Positions 11,671 through 19,233 of a stretch of 64,000 nt of DNA are shown here, piece by piece (the stretch's first letter is position 1; the number at the start of each line of letters is the position of its first letter). The DNA is from JACCZX01 sp963791315. GTDB lineage: Bacteria > Pseudomonadota > Gammaproteobacteria > Burkholderiales > Burkholderiaceae_F. The stretch is taken from the NCBI GenBank assembly GCA_963791315.1, contig CAWBRQ010000002.1, positions 248,001 through 312,000 of the forward strand, written 5' to 3'. The notes below the pieces were generated by a model. The model did not search any database and was not told the origin of the DNA. It worked only from the letters and a program-made list of their open reading frames with translations. The position numbers and the translations under genes are program-made.

Positions 11671-13010
11671 ATGCTCGACCGATCGCGAAGCGGGCTGCCA
11701 CTGCTTGCTCCCACTCTGTTGCGGCTGGCCGGGCTGGCGGCGTTCGCCACGATCGTCGGCCTCGCCTTCGGTATGCCTGCGGGTCTGTGGACAGCCGTGA
11801 TTGGCCTTGCTGCGCTGCTGTTGATTCACTTGCGCTATGCAGCGTTGCTCGCGGCCTGGCTCGATCAGCCGCGACTCGAAGATGTGCCCGACGGCTGGGG
11901 CATTTGGACCGATGTGTTCGCGCGCCTGTATCGCACGCGCCGCTCGACAGAGCAGAACCAGCAACGCTTACTCGAGAACGAGGAGCGCTTCAGACGCACA
12001 ATTAGCGCGCTTCCGGAAGGAATCGTGTTGATCGACGCCACGCTGCAGATTGACTGGTGCAACCCGGTCGCCGAGCAGCACCTGGGTATTTCATTGCGCG
12101 CCGACCAGGGATTGCGCGTGACGAATCTAATGCGTGATCCCGAGTTCGTCGGCTACATGACGTCGGCACGCTTCGATCAGCCGCTGGTTTTTCAACCAGT
12201 GTCACGCCCGGGCCTGGCGCTCGAAGTGCGTGTGGTCGAGTTCGAGCCCGCACGCTCGATCCTGATAACGCGCGACATCACTCAACGCGAGCGCGTCGAC
12301 GCCGTGCGGCGCGACTTCATCGCCAATGTGTCGCACGAGTTGCGCACGCCATTGACGGTCGTAAATGGCTTTCTCGAAACGTTGATCGACGCGCAGACAG
12401 AAAGTGGCACCGCGCGCCAGCATCATTTGCAACTGATGCACGAGCAGGCGCAGCGCATGCATCGGCTTGTTGAGGACCTACTGACCTTGTCGCGGCTTGA
12501 ATCGCGAGAAACACCGGTGTCCGACGAGCTCGTCGATGTGCGCCAATTGGTACGTGAGGTAGCCGACGAGGCGCGCGCGTTGTCTCTCGGTCGGCATCAG
12601 ATCAACGTTGCTCTAACGCCGGCGTTCGTGCGGGGCAGCCGCGAGGAATTGCGCAGCGCGTTTGGAAACATTGTCTCGAATGCGGTGCGTTACACGCCGG
12701 ATGGCGGAACCATTTCGCTTGCATGGCGCGAAGATTCGAGTGGAGGCCGCTTTGAAGTCAGCGATACCGGGCTCGGCATCGCACCCGATCACATTCCCGG
12801 TTAACTGAGCGCTTTTATCGAGTCGACAAAAGCAGATCGAGAGAAACTGGCGGCACCGGGCTTGGGCTTGCGATCGTCAAGCACGTTTTGTTGCGGCATG
12901 GCGGTTATCTCGACGTGCAATCCGAAGTTGGCCGCGGCAGCACGTTTTCCGCGGTACTTCCAATTGAGCGACTGGTCGCGCGAAGTGATGAGATCACGGC
13001 CGCTGCGTAG
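11671..13010 (+). CDS. phoR: Phosphate regulon sensor histidine kinase PhoR (one frameshift)
   Basis: PhoR is the membrane kinase partner of PhoB. Seen in order: two N-terminal membrane segments (LLRLAGLAAFATIVGLAFGM and TAVIGLAALLLIHL), a PAS domain around residues 105-210 (FRRTISALPEGIVLIDATL), the H box FIANVSHELRTPLTVVNGF, the N box ELRSAFGNIVSNAVRYTP, and the G1 box VSDTGLGIAPDHIP. One missing base near 12797 shifts the frame; beyond it LTERFYRVDKSRSRETGG and GTGLGLAIVKHVLLRHGG complete the ATPase domain, ending at TAG 13008-13010. Without this correction the kinase would lack its G2 box. Confidence 0.93.
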
Positions 13011-13048
13011 CGTTAACGCTAAAGTGCGGTGTTATCATTCCGCGCCCT

Positions 13049-13125
13049 CGGGGTGTAGCGCAGCCTGGTAGCGCGCCTGCTTTGGGAGCAGGATGTCGGG
13101 AGTTCGAATCTCTCCACCCCGACCA
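13049..13125 (+). tRNA. tRNA-Pro (anticodon TGG)
   Basis: Acceptor arm CGGGGTG pairs with CACCCCG, followed by ACCA encoded in the DNA. The D arm (GCGCAGCCTGGTAGCGC), anticodon stem CCTGC/GCAGG with loop TTTGGGA (anticodon TGG), and T arm with GTTCGAATC are all present. First of three tRNAs in a row. Confidence 0.95.
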
Positions 13126-13153
13126 ATATCTGCTTAGCATGTCAGTACAGGAT

Positions 13154-13230
13154 CTGCCCGTAGCTCAGCTGGATAGAGCACCAGCCTTCTAAGCTGGGGG
13201 TCACAGGTTCGAGTCCTGTCGGGCAGGCCA
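13154..13230 (+). tRNA. tRNA-Arg (anticodon TCT)
   Basis: CTGCCCG at the 5' end pairs with CGGGCAG before the discriminator G and CCA. D arm AGCTCAGCTGGATAGAGC, anticodon stem CCAGC/GCTGG with loop CTTCTAA (anticodon TCT), T loop TTCGAGT. Confidence 0.95.
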
Positions 13231-13251
13231 GGTTGATACAGTTGCAAACGT

Positions 13252-13327
13252 GGTGGCTGTAGCTCAACGGTAGAGTCCTGGATTGTGATTCCAGTTGTTG
13301 CGGGTTCGAATCCCGTCAGCCACCCCA
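13252..13327 (+). tRNA. tRNA-His (anticodon GTG)
   Basis: GTGGCTG pairs with CAGCCAC, with the tRNA-His-specific extra G at 13252 facing discriminator C at 13324, then CCA. Anticodon stem CTGGA/TCCAG holds loop TTGTGAT (anticodon GTG). T loop TTCGAAT. Confidence 0.95.
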
Positions 13328-13348
13328 CCTAATAACAAGATTGCGCAA

Positions 13349-13603
13349 TCAGCGCGATGGCTCGGTGACGGGCGGGTGGGAGTCAGGATCATCGATCGGC
13401 GGCTCTGGCGGAGCAGGATCGTCAACTGGCTTTTCTGGTTCATTTTCGGGCGGCAACTCGGGAGCGGGCCCGTTCGGTTCGTCAATTGGCTTGTCTTCGT
13501 CCGGATCGTCATTCGGAGGCTCTTCAATCGGCGGCACGGCATCCGGAATGACGCGCGGCGGCACCACCGGCAATTCCGGCGCGCCTGGAACCGGAAGCAC
13601 CAC
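13349..13603 (-). CDS. Proline-rich acidic hypothetical protein
   Basis: An 84-residue minus-strand frame starts nine bases beyond the rpoN stop. It consists almost entirely of Pro, Glu and Asp, for example VPPIEEPPNDDPDEDKPIDE, with no signal peptide or membrane segment. Short Pro/Glu-rich proteins of this kind are common in Burkholderiales genomes without known function. Its tight placement after rpoN in the same direction supports reality, but a Gly/Ser-rich frame exists on the opposite strand, so the coding strand is not certain. Confidence 0.4.
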   Translation of the reverse strand: MVLPVPGAPELPVVPPRVIPDAVPPIEEPPNDDPDEDKPIDEPNGPAPELPPENEPEKPVDDPAPPEPPIDDPDSHPPVTEPSR

Positions 13604-13611
13604 AGAACTGC

Positions 13612-15072
13612 CTAGCCTTCTGCCTGGCGGCGACGCATCTCGTAAGCCGGCACGCGCATCATCTGGCGATACTTCGTCACCGTGCGGCGTGCGACCTGAA
13701 GCCCCTGTCGGCCGAGCAGCCTTGCGATATGTGCGTCAGAGAGCGGTTCCTTTGGATTTTCTTCGTGGATCATGTCCTTAATGGCGCCGCGGATCGCGGT
13801 TGCCGAGCACGTTCCGCCGCTACTCGTGGCTAACGCGCGCGAAAAAAAGTATTTGAGCTCGAACACTCCGAGCGGCGTGGCCATGTATTTGTTGTTGGTG
13901 ACGCGCGAGACCGTCGATTCGTGCAATCCAAGCTCGTCGGCGATCTCACGCAAGCCCAGTGGTTTCATCGCGAGCTCGCCGTAGTCGAGAAAATAGCGCT
14001 GGCGCCGGACAATCGCCTGCGCCACGCGCAAGATGGTGGCGAACCGCTGTTCGACGTTGCGCACAGTCCAGCGCGCTTCTTGCAATTGGGCTGCCAAATC
14101 GGAATGGCGCGCATCGCGATGGTTTTGGAATAAATCGGCATACATGCGATTCAGGCGCACCTTGGGCACGACTGCCGGATTCAGGGCTACGGTCCACTCG
14201 TCGCGGACCTTGCGCACTACAACGTCCGGCGCGACAAACCGTGTGTTGGCTGCCCCGAATTTCCAGCCCGGACGCGGTTGCAAGCGACGGATCAACTCGC
14301 CGGCTTGCGAGACTGCATGCTGCGCAACCCCTAGCGCGCGCGCCAATCCCGGAATGTCGCGCATCGCAAGCTTGTCCAGATGCTCATTGACAATTCGCTT
14401 GGCCAACTCATGAATTGCCGCGCTTGCAGGATCGTCATCTTCACGTAGCTGTAACAACAGGCACTCGCGCAGGTCGCGGGCGCCAACGCCTGCGGGCTCG
14501 AGCGACTGAACAAGCTTGAGCGCGATTGCCATCTCGTCGTCGTCGGGCGGTGGCTCGAGGCCCGATAGCGCTTTCAGCTCCTGTAGATCCATTCGAAGGA
14601 AGCCGTCGTCGTCGAGCGCGTCGACGATCGTCGCCATTAAACTACGGTCACGGTCGGATGAAGCGAGCCACTTTGACTGTGCGAGCAGATGATCGCGCAG
14701 TGACAGATCAGCCGGCGTGATATCGGAAAAATCAAAGTCGTGCTCGGCGCTGTTATTGCGCTTCGACGTTCCATACTGCGACCAGCCTTCGCCCTCCCAC
14801 GTTTGGTCCGGTGCTGCATCGGCGGGCGCTTCGGCGCTGGTCGGCGTCGGCGACACTTCCCCTTGGGCCGGTGGATCGCCACCAGGCGCCGCGACTGTGG
14901 CCTCTCCGTCGGGCGCTTCATCCAACTCGAGAAACGGGTTGTTGCCCATCGCTTGGTTGACTTCCTGCGCGAAGTCGAGCGATGAGAGTTGAAGAAGGCG
15001 AACAGCCTGTTGCAAGCGCGGGGTTAACGTCTGATGTTGGCGTTGCTCGTGCCGAATAACTGGGGCGTTCAT
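13612..15072 (-). CDS. rpoN: RNA polymerase sigma-54 factor RpoN
   Basis: Sigma-54 directs RNA polymerase to -24/-12 promoters and needs an AAA+ activator. The 486-residue frame is intact. Region I is Gln/Leu-rich (TLTPRLQQAVRLLQLSSLDF, residues about 16-35), followed by an acidic Pro-rich linker (about 55-120), the core-binding region, a helix-turn-helix (LGLHESTVSRVTNNKYM) and the RpoN box ARRTVTKYR near the C-terminus, which reads the -24 element. The usual companions lptB, hpf and ptsN are absent; rpoN instead lies between tRNA genes and a block with many sigma-54-type promoters. It may be the only copy or a dedicated second copy; the window cannot tell. Confidence 0.96.
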   Translation of the reverse strand: MNAPVIRHEQRQHQTLTPRLQQAVRLLQLSSLDFAQEVNQAMGNNPFLELDEAPDGEATVAAPGGDPPAQGEVSPTPTSAEAPADAAPDQTWEGEGWSQYGTSKRNNSAEHDFDFSDITPADLSLRDHLLAQSKWLASSDRDRSLMATIVDALDDDGFLRMDLQELKALSGLEPPPDDDEMAIALKLVQSLEPAGVGARDLRECLLLQLREDDDPASAAIHELAKRIVNEHLDKLAMRDIPGLARALGVAQHAVSQAGELIRRLQPRPGWKFGAANTRFVAPDVVVRKVRDEWTVALNPAVVPKVRLNRMYADLFQNHRDARHSDLAAQLQEARWTVRNVEQRFATILRVAQAIVRRQRYFLDYGELAMKPLGLREIADELGLHESTVSRVTNNKYMATPLGVFELKYFFSRALATSSGGTCSATAIRGAIKDMIHEENPKEPLSDAHIARLLGRQGLQVARRTVTKYRQMMRVPAYEMRRRQAEG

Positions 15073-15739
15073 TACAAAAGACCTTTCGCCGTCTTTTCAA
15101 AGGCGCGGCGCACCGTAAAACACGTGCCGACGCCCGTTAATGCATTAGGAGTGATCTGCTGGCGGCGATATTGACTGTGGGGTGGCACCCTGCGGGCCAG
15201 CGTTGCAGAATTAACCATGGGGCACTCAAAGCAAGGCCCGTGCCGCCTCTGATCAGCCGAGGCACTCCTGCTCTTATGCGAGCGACCGTTGAGGCGTTCT
15301 ACGCCCGCCGCTTAAGTGTGGAAGTCGGCTTCCTGTTCTCGACTTGCATCGTCGTCCTGCGCTGGACGCATTGACTCACGCGCGTGGGACGGTCCCCGGT
15401 CGGCCGCTTTACCTCGCTGACTTGCCTGCTGCAGCGGTTGATTTGCATCGGCGGCTCCGACAGGCAACGAGCGCTGCGCTCCTGAAAGCGCGCGATCGCC
15501 TAACCTTTTTCCGGGTCGCGGTGGCCACCGCAACCGAGCGCCTGTAATGGGCATATCGACCTCGTGCAGATTGAATTGTTCGGCACCCCTTTAAGCAGAT
15601 GTCATGCCGGACAGGACCTTGCCAGGGTCATCTACAGGCGATCAGACTTCAAATGCGGCGGCAGCACCGGGCACATATGTTGCACCAACAAAGGTGTGGA
15701 AGAAAAACCACGCCCCTTTTACAACGGAGAGGACACACA
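15073..15739. other. Intergenic stretch without a convincing gene
   Basis: About 670 bp between the rpoN start and the first BON gene. Short open frames exist on both strands (the longest on the minus strand at 15312-15554, 80 residues, Arg/Ala/Gln-rich) but none has recognisable motifs or a clear ribosome site. The only element I can support is the sigma-54-type promoter at 15669-15684. Confidence 0.5.
15669..15684 (+). promoter_or_regulatory. Sigma-54-type promoter of the first BON lipoprotein
   Basis: GGGCACATATGTTGCA fits TGGCACG-N4-TTGCA: GG at 15670-15671, ten bases, GC at 15682-15683. The predicted start of transcription near 15694 gives a leader of about 46 nt before the ATG at 15740. 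Confidence 0.75.
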
Positions 15740-16054
15740 ATGAAGAAGTTACTAGTTGCCGCCATGATGGCGCTCGCTGCTATTTATAGTGCCGGTTGCT
15801 CAGTGCCCAGTGGACAAAGAACGGTGGGCGACGTTGTCGATGACTCGACAATTACTAGTCGCGTGAAGACACGGTTTGTCGAAGACAAGATCGTCTCTGC
15901 GAACCGTATCAATGTCGAGACGCTTAAAGGAGTTGTCCAGTTATCTGGTTTTGCGACCTCCGAAGCGGAGCGCGTGCGTGCGGCCGAGATCGCAGCGGCT
16001 GTGCCAGGCGTAAAACAAGTGCAAAACGCAATCTCCGTCAAACCGGTATCTTAG
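15740..16054 (+). CDS. BON-domain lipoprotein (first copy)
   Basis: A 104-residue lipoprotein. The lipobox is YSAGC, with Cys-20 as the likely lipid site. A single BON domain follows (DDSTITSRVKTRFVEDKIV, VNVETLKGVVQLSGF-like core, then AAEIAAAVPGVKQVQNAISV). BON proteins such as OsmY bind phospholipid and act in envelope or osmotic stress. I chose the ATG at 15740, preceded by GGAGAGGA. It follows a strong sigma-54-type promoter and precedes an NtrC-type regulator by 90 bp. A second BON lipoprotein lies at 32508. Confidence 0.85.
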   Translation: MKKLLVAAMMALAAIYSAGCSVPSGQRTVGDVVDDSTITSRVKTRFVEDKIVSANRINVETLKGVVQLSGFATSEAERVRAAEIAAAVPGVKQVQNAISVKPVS

Positions 16055-16066
16055 GCATCCGTGCGG

Positions 16067-16099
16067 GCCGGACCCATGTCCGAACGATGTGGGTCCGGC
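16067..16099. terminator. Stem-loop between the BON gene and the regulator
   Basis: A perfect 10-bp inverted repeat (GCCGGACCCA at 16067-16076, TGGGTCCGGC at 16090-16099) with a 13-base loop, followed by CTCGTGCCTTTGTTT. It lies directly after the BON stop. The T content is weak, so it may be a partial terminator or an mRNA-stabilising hairpin. Confidence 0.5.
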
Positions 16100-16143
16100 T
16101 CGTGCCTTTGTTTGCCAGCGCCGGACCAAGCCTGCTACGGTAG

Positions 16144-17520
16144 ATGACCGTGCCGCACGCCCTCATAGTCGACGACGACAACGACAGCCGCGAGTTCTTA
16201 TCGGAGGTTGCACGGGGCGAGGGTTTTACTGTCGCGGCTGCCGATACGCTGCGTGCTGCCCGCGATCAGCTCGGTCGTCAGACCCCTGACGTGCTGTTGA
16301 CTGATTTGGAGCTGCCGGACGGTAACGGCATGGCGTTGATCAAAGATCTGGACCGCGCAGCCGAAACCGAAGTCGTCGTCGTCACCGGTCATGCGTCAGT
16401 AGGCACCGCCGTCGAGGCATTGCGAGCCGGGGCCACCGATTATTTGACCAAACCAATCGACGTCGAGCGCCTGACAAACATGCTGCGACGCCAACCCCGA
16501 ACGGTGGATTTGAAGCATGAGATCGGCGAGCTCAGAGATGAATTGCGCAAGGTGGGGCGGTTCGGTCACTTGTATGGATCATCGCCCCCGATGCAGGCGC
16601 TATACGACAAGATCGCGCGCGTTGCGCCTACGTCTGCCACCGTTTTGCTTATCGGAGAAAGCGGCACCGGCAAGGAGCTGGCAGCGCGCACCATCCATGA
16701 CTTATCCAAGCGCAAGCGCGCACCGTTTCTGGCGATTAACTGCAGCGCCGTATCTCCACAGGTGATCGATAACGAGCTGTTCGGCCATGACGAAGCCAAC
16801 TTCGGCGGCAACAGTCTCGACAGCAAAGGATTTTTTGAGCGCGCCAGAGGCGGTAGCCTGTTGCTCGATGAAATCAGCGAGATGCCGCTGGCGCTGCAGG
16901 TGAAGCTGCTGCGGGTCCTCGAGACGGGAACGTTCGTCAGGGTGGGCGCATCGCAGCCGATCGCGGCCGACGTACGCATCATCGCGGCCAGCAACAAGCA
17001 ACCAGGCAAGGCAGTGTCCGATGGCAAGTTCCGTGAGGACTTGTATCACCAGCTCAGCGTGTTTCCGATCAATATGCCGCCGCTGCGCGAACGCGGAGGC
17101 GATCTTGAAATGCTCGCTCAGCACTTCCTCGATGAGCTGAATACCACCGAAAGTTCCGCGAAACGCTTCGCGCCCTCGGTAGCCGAGTCGCTGTACGCGC
17201 ACTCATGGCCGGGCAACGTACGCGAGCTTAAGAACTATGTGCAGCGCGCCTACCTATTGGCCGACGCGGTCATTGACGATTACGAGCAGTCCGAAACGTC
17301 GGTAAGTACCGATCAACATGATGAGATCACCGTAAAGATAGGAACGCCCCTCGATGAGATTGAGGAGCGCGTCACGATGGCGACGCTCGCGCGGTGCGGC
17401 AACGTCAAGAAGCGCGCAGCGGCGATACTCGGCATCAGCTTAAAGACGCTTTACAACCGGCTCGAAAGTTATTCTCAGCGGGAAGGCTCGGACGTCGAAG
17501 GAAACGCCCAAACCGTCTGA
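16144..17520 (+). CDS. NtrC-family response regulator with a degenerate GAFTGA loop
   Basis: A 458-residue regulator: receiver (HALIVDDDNDSREF; phospho-acceptor in LLTDLELPDGNG; TGHAS; DYLTKP), AAA+ domain from about 135 to 370 (Walker A GESGTGKEL, Walker B LLLDEISEMP, VRIIAASN, WPGNVRELKNYVQRAY), and a Fis-type helix-turn-helix (KKRAAAILGISLKTLYNRL). The loop that should read GAFTGA and touch sigma-54 reads ANFGGN (in FGHDEANFGGNSLDSKGFF). Without GAFTGA, NtrC proteins generally cannot open sigma-54 promoters; Rhodobacter capsulatus NtrC, which lacks it, works with sigma-70. The C-terminal tail is closely similar to that of the regulator at 30962, so they may share binding sites. Confidence 0.9.
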   Translation: MTVPHALIVDDDNDSREFLSEVARGEGFTVAAADTLRAARDQLGRQTPDVLLTDLELPDGNGMALIKDLDRAAETEVVVVTGHASVGTAVEALRAGATDYLTKPIDVERLTNMLRRQPRTVDLKHEIGELRDELRKVGRFGHLYGSSPPMQALYDKIARVAPTSATVLLIGESGTGKELAARTIHDLSKRKRAPFLAINCSAVSPQVIDNELFGHDEANFGGNSLDSKGFFERARGGSLLLDEISEMPLALQVKLLRVLETGTFVRVGASQPIAADVRIIAASNKQPGKAVSDGKFREDLYHQLSVFPINMPPLRERGGDLEMLAQHFLDELNTTESSAKRFAPSVAESLYAHSWPGNVRELKNYVQRAYLLADAVIDDYEQSETSVSTDQHDEITVKIGTPLDEIEERVTMATLARCGNVKKRAAAILGISLKTLYNRLESYSQREGSDVEGNAQTV

Positions 17521-17579
17521 TCACGGCGCGGTGCATTACTATCTCTGAATAGTTTTTCGCACCGCCCTGACTTCGAAAA

Positions 17580-18842
17580 ATGGCAGTTTCGCCCGGCGCA
17601 ATGACCGAGCGGCCGCGCGCGCCGCTTGCGGTGAAGGTTATTGCGTTCGTTGCACTCATCTTTCTTTTAAAGGGTGCGCGCGAGATCGTCTTGCCAGTGG
17701 CGATCGCGATCATTCTTACGTTTCTACTCGCGCCTCTTGCGCGCGGCTTGCGTAATCGGGGACTAAACGATGCGCTGGCGGCAGCGGTGGTGCTCATCGG
17801 AGTGCTGTTGACGCTTGGCTTGTTGGCCAGTCGCCTCGTGGCGCCGGCAAGCGAATGGCTTGCCCGCGCTCCTACGTCGGTACAGCAGTTGATCGATTCC
17901 TATGAGAGGTTGCGCCGGTCGGTGCCGTTCATGGCGCCGCCCGAAATCGCACTCAGACCCACAGTAACGAGCAAAGGTCGTCCGGCCGCCGAAATTGTCC
18001 CGGCGGCGGCGGCGCCAGCTTCCGATCCATTCAAGGACAAGATTGCGCTCGAGGGTATTGCACTGACGGGCTCCTTGATCAAACAGGCCACGTGGGTCAC
18101 TGTGTCGGCCATTGCGACCATTATTTTGTTGTTCTTCTTTCTTGCATCAGAGCGCTGGCTGATGGCGCGGACGGTCGAGGCCATTCCCAAACGCCGTGTG
18201 CGTGTTGCCGTAATTGGAGGGTTCCGCGCCGCGCAGCGAGACATCGCGCGTTACCTCGGAACACAAGCGATGATCAACGCCGGTGTCGGCGTCGCAACCG
18301 CGTTGGCTTTGATGGCGCTCGGGTTTCCGAGTCCGATTTTATGGGGCGTCATCATCGCAGTGCTCGGGTTCATTCCCTATCTGGGGCCGCTTGTTTTCGT
18401 CGCGCTGCTCTTGTTTGCAGGAACTATCACGTACACGACATTTGGCGAGATCATTGCGCCGGCTGCTGCCTACGCTGCCATCAACGTCCTGGAGAGCAAC
18501 TTTATTGCGCCGTGGGTCGTGGGTCGCCGACTCGAAATGAGTCCACTTTTTGTTTTTCTCTCAGTGATCGTATGCGCCTGGATGTGGGGCGTGGCAGGCG
18601 CATTCCTCGCCGTGCCGTTGCTGGTCATCATTCGAAGTGCTGCCCGGCGCTCAAAGAGCCTGCGGCTGTGGTGTGTTTATCTCGATCGCGGCAGGCCGGA
18701 GCTGCCGACGATGCGCGCTCTCTTGGGCATCGGGCTGCGGAGGCGGCGCCGGCGCGTCATCACGGTGGACGCGAGCCACACGGCCAACAGCGCGCCAGAT
18801 CGCCGCTCTGCAAGTCGAAAACCGTTTCTCAGGCGCGCCTGA
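17580..18842 (+). CDS. AI-2E family transporter (PerM/YdiK type) membrane protein
   Basis: A 420-residue polytopic membrane protein of the AI-2E transporter (PerM) family. Seen: LKVIAFVALIFLLKGAREIVLPVAIAIIL-like N-terminal segments, a periplasmic Pro/Ala-rich insertion (about residues 115-160), then ATIILLFFFLASERWLM, AVLGFIPYLGPLVFVALLL and the family's C-terminal stretch NVLESNFIAPWVVGRRLEMS followed by AFLAVPLLVII. The long Arg-rich C-terminal tail (GIGLRRRRRRVITVD) is unusual. Substrate is unknown; some members export small molecules or act in osmotic stress. The family call is firm. Confidence 0.85.
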   Translation: MAVSPGAMTERPRAPLAVKVIAFVALIFLLKGAREIVLPVAIAIILTFLLAPLARGLRNRGLNDALAAAVVLIGVLLTLGLLASRLVAPASEWLARAPTSVQQLIDSYERLRRSVPFMAPPEIALRPTVTSKGRPAAEIVPAAAAPASDPFKDKIALEGIALTGSLIKQATWVTVSAIATIILLFFFLASERWLMARTVEAIPKRRVRVAVIGGFRAAQRDIARYLGTQAMINAGVGVATALALMALGFPSPILWGVIIAVLGFIPYLGPLVFVALLLFAGTITYTTFGEIIAPAAAYAAINVLESNFIAPWVVGRRLEMSPLFVFLSVIVCAWMWGVAGAFLAVPLLVIIRSAARRSKSLRLWCVYLDRGRPELPTMRALLGIGLRRRRRRVITVDASHTANSAPDRRSASRKPFLRRA

Positions 18843-18950
18843 CGAGGCGCGACCGGCCGGGCATGCCTGAGATGGGTCCTCATCTCACTGAATCGAACGC
18901 GTAGAATCCGGTCGCCCTTTGGCACCAGGCTTCCTTGGCGTCTGCACTCT

Positions 18951-18966
18951 GGGCATGAGAGTTGCT
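18951..18966 (+). promoter_or_regulatory. Sigma-54-type promoter upstream of the glycosyltransferase-PAP2 operon
   Basis: GGGCATGAGAGTTGCT: GG at 18952-18953, ten bases, GC at 18964-18965. Transcription would start near 18977, giving a leader of about 255 nt before the GTG at 19234, or a separate small transcript. Confidence 0.6.
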
Positions 18967-19203
18967 GGCGGATGCGAACGATTGATGAGAGACACCATGA
19001 CGCCACTTCCTCCCGGCCTTCCGTTCTCGTTGGTACCGCTACCGATAAGCTGAGCCGCGAGCCGACCGATCATCCCGATCGTCCGCCCGTTGATCGCCGA
19101 AGCGATCCCATCACCAGGCGCCTGCGAGTTTTGGTTCGTCGCAGTCTGAACGACCGGCCGAACTGAGCCCGGTTGCCGGTCGGCTTGCTAAGCCCGCGAC
19201 TGC

Positions 19204-19219
19204 GGGCACTGATGTTGCT
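19204..19219 (+). promoter_or_regulatory. Second sigma-54-type promoter, close to the glycosyltransferase start
   Basis: GGGCACTGATGTTGCT: GG at 19205-19206, ten bases, GC at 19217-19218; near-perfect match. The predicted transcription start (about 19229) lies only about 5 bases before the GTG at 19234, so the message would be almost leaderless if this start is right. Confidence 0.6.
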
Positions 19220-19233
19220 TGCGGGGTTTCAGC

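Larger units (their letters stand above)
18843..19233. other. Intergenic leader region with two sigma-54-type promoters
   Basis: About 390 bp without a recognised gene. It holds two -24/-12 motifs (18951 and 19204). Between them short open frames exist: an 18-codon frame from the ATG at 18997 behind GAGAG, and an Arg/Pro/Asp-rich 64-codon frame at 18972-19166. Neither resembles a known family. A hairpin GCCCGC-GACT-GCGGGC at 19192-19207 overlaps the second promoter. Confidence 0.4.

Noticed and set aside
15183..15198. TGGCACCCTGCGGGCC as a sigma-54 promoter
   Set aside because: The -24 half is perfect and the spacing fits, but the -12 half lacks TTGC and no gene follows closely.
15312..15554. 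80-codon minus-strand frame upstream of rpoN
   Set aside because: No ribosome site, low-complexity Arg/Ala/Gln content, no recognisable relatives; not called as a gene.
15575..15591. CGGCACCCCTTTAAGCA upstream of the first BON gene
   Set aside because: Spacing between GG and GC is 11 instead of 10; a far better site lies at 15669.
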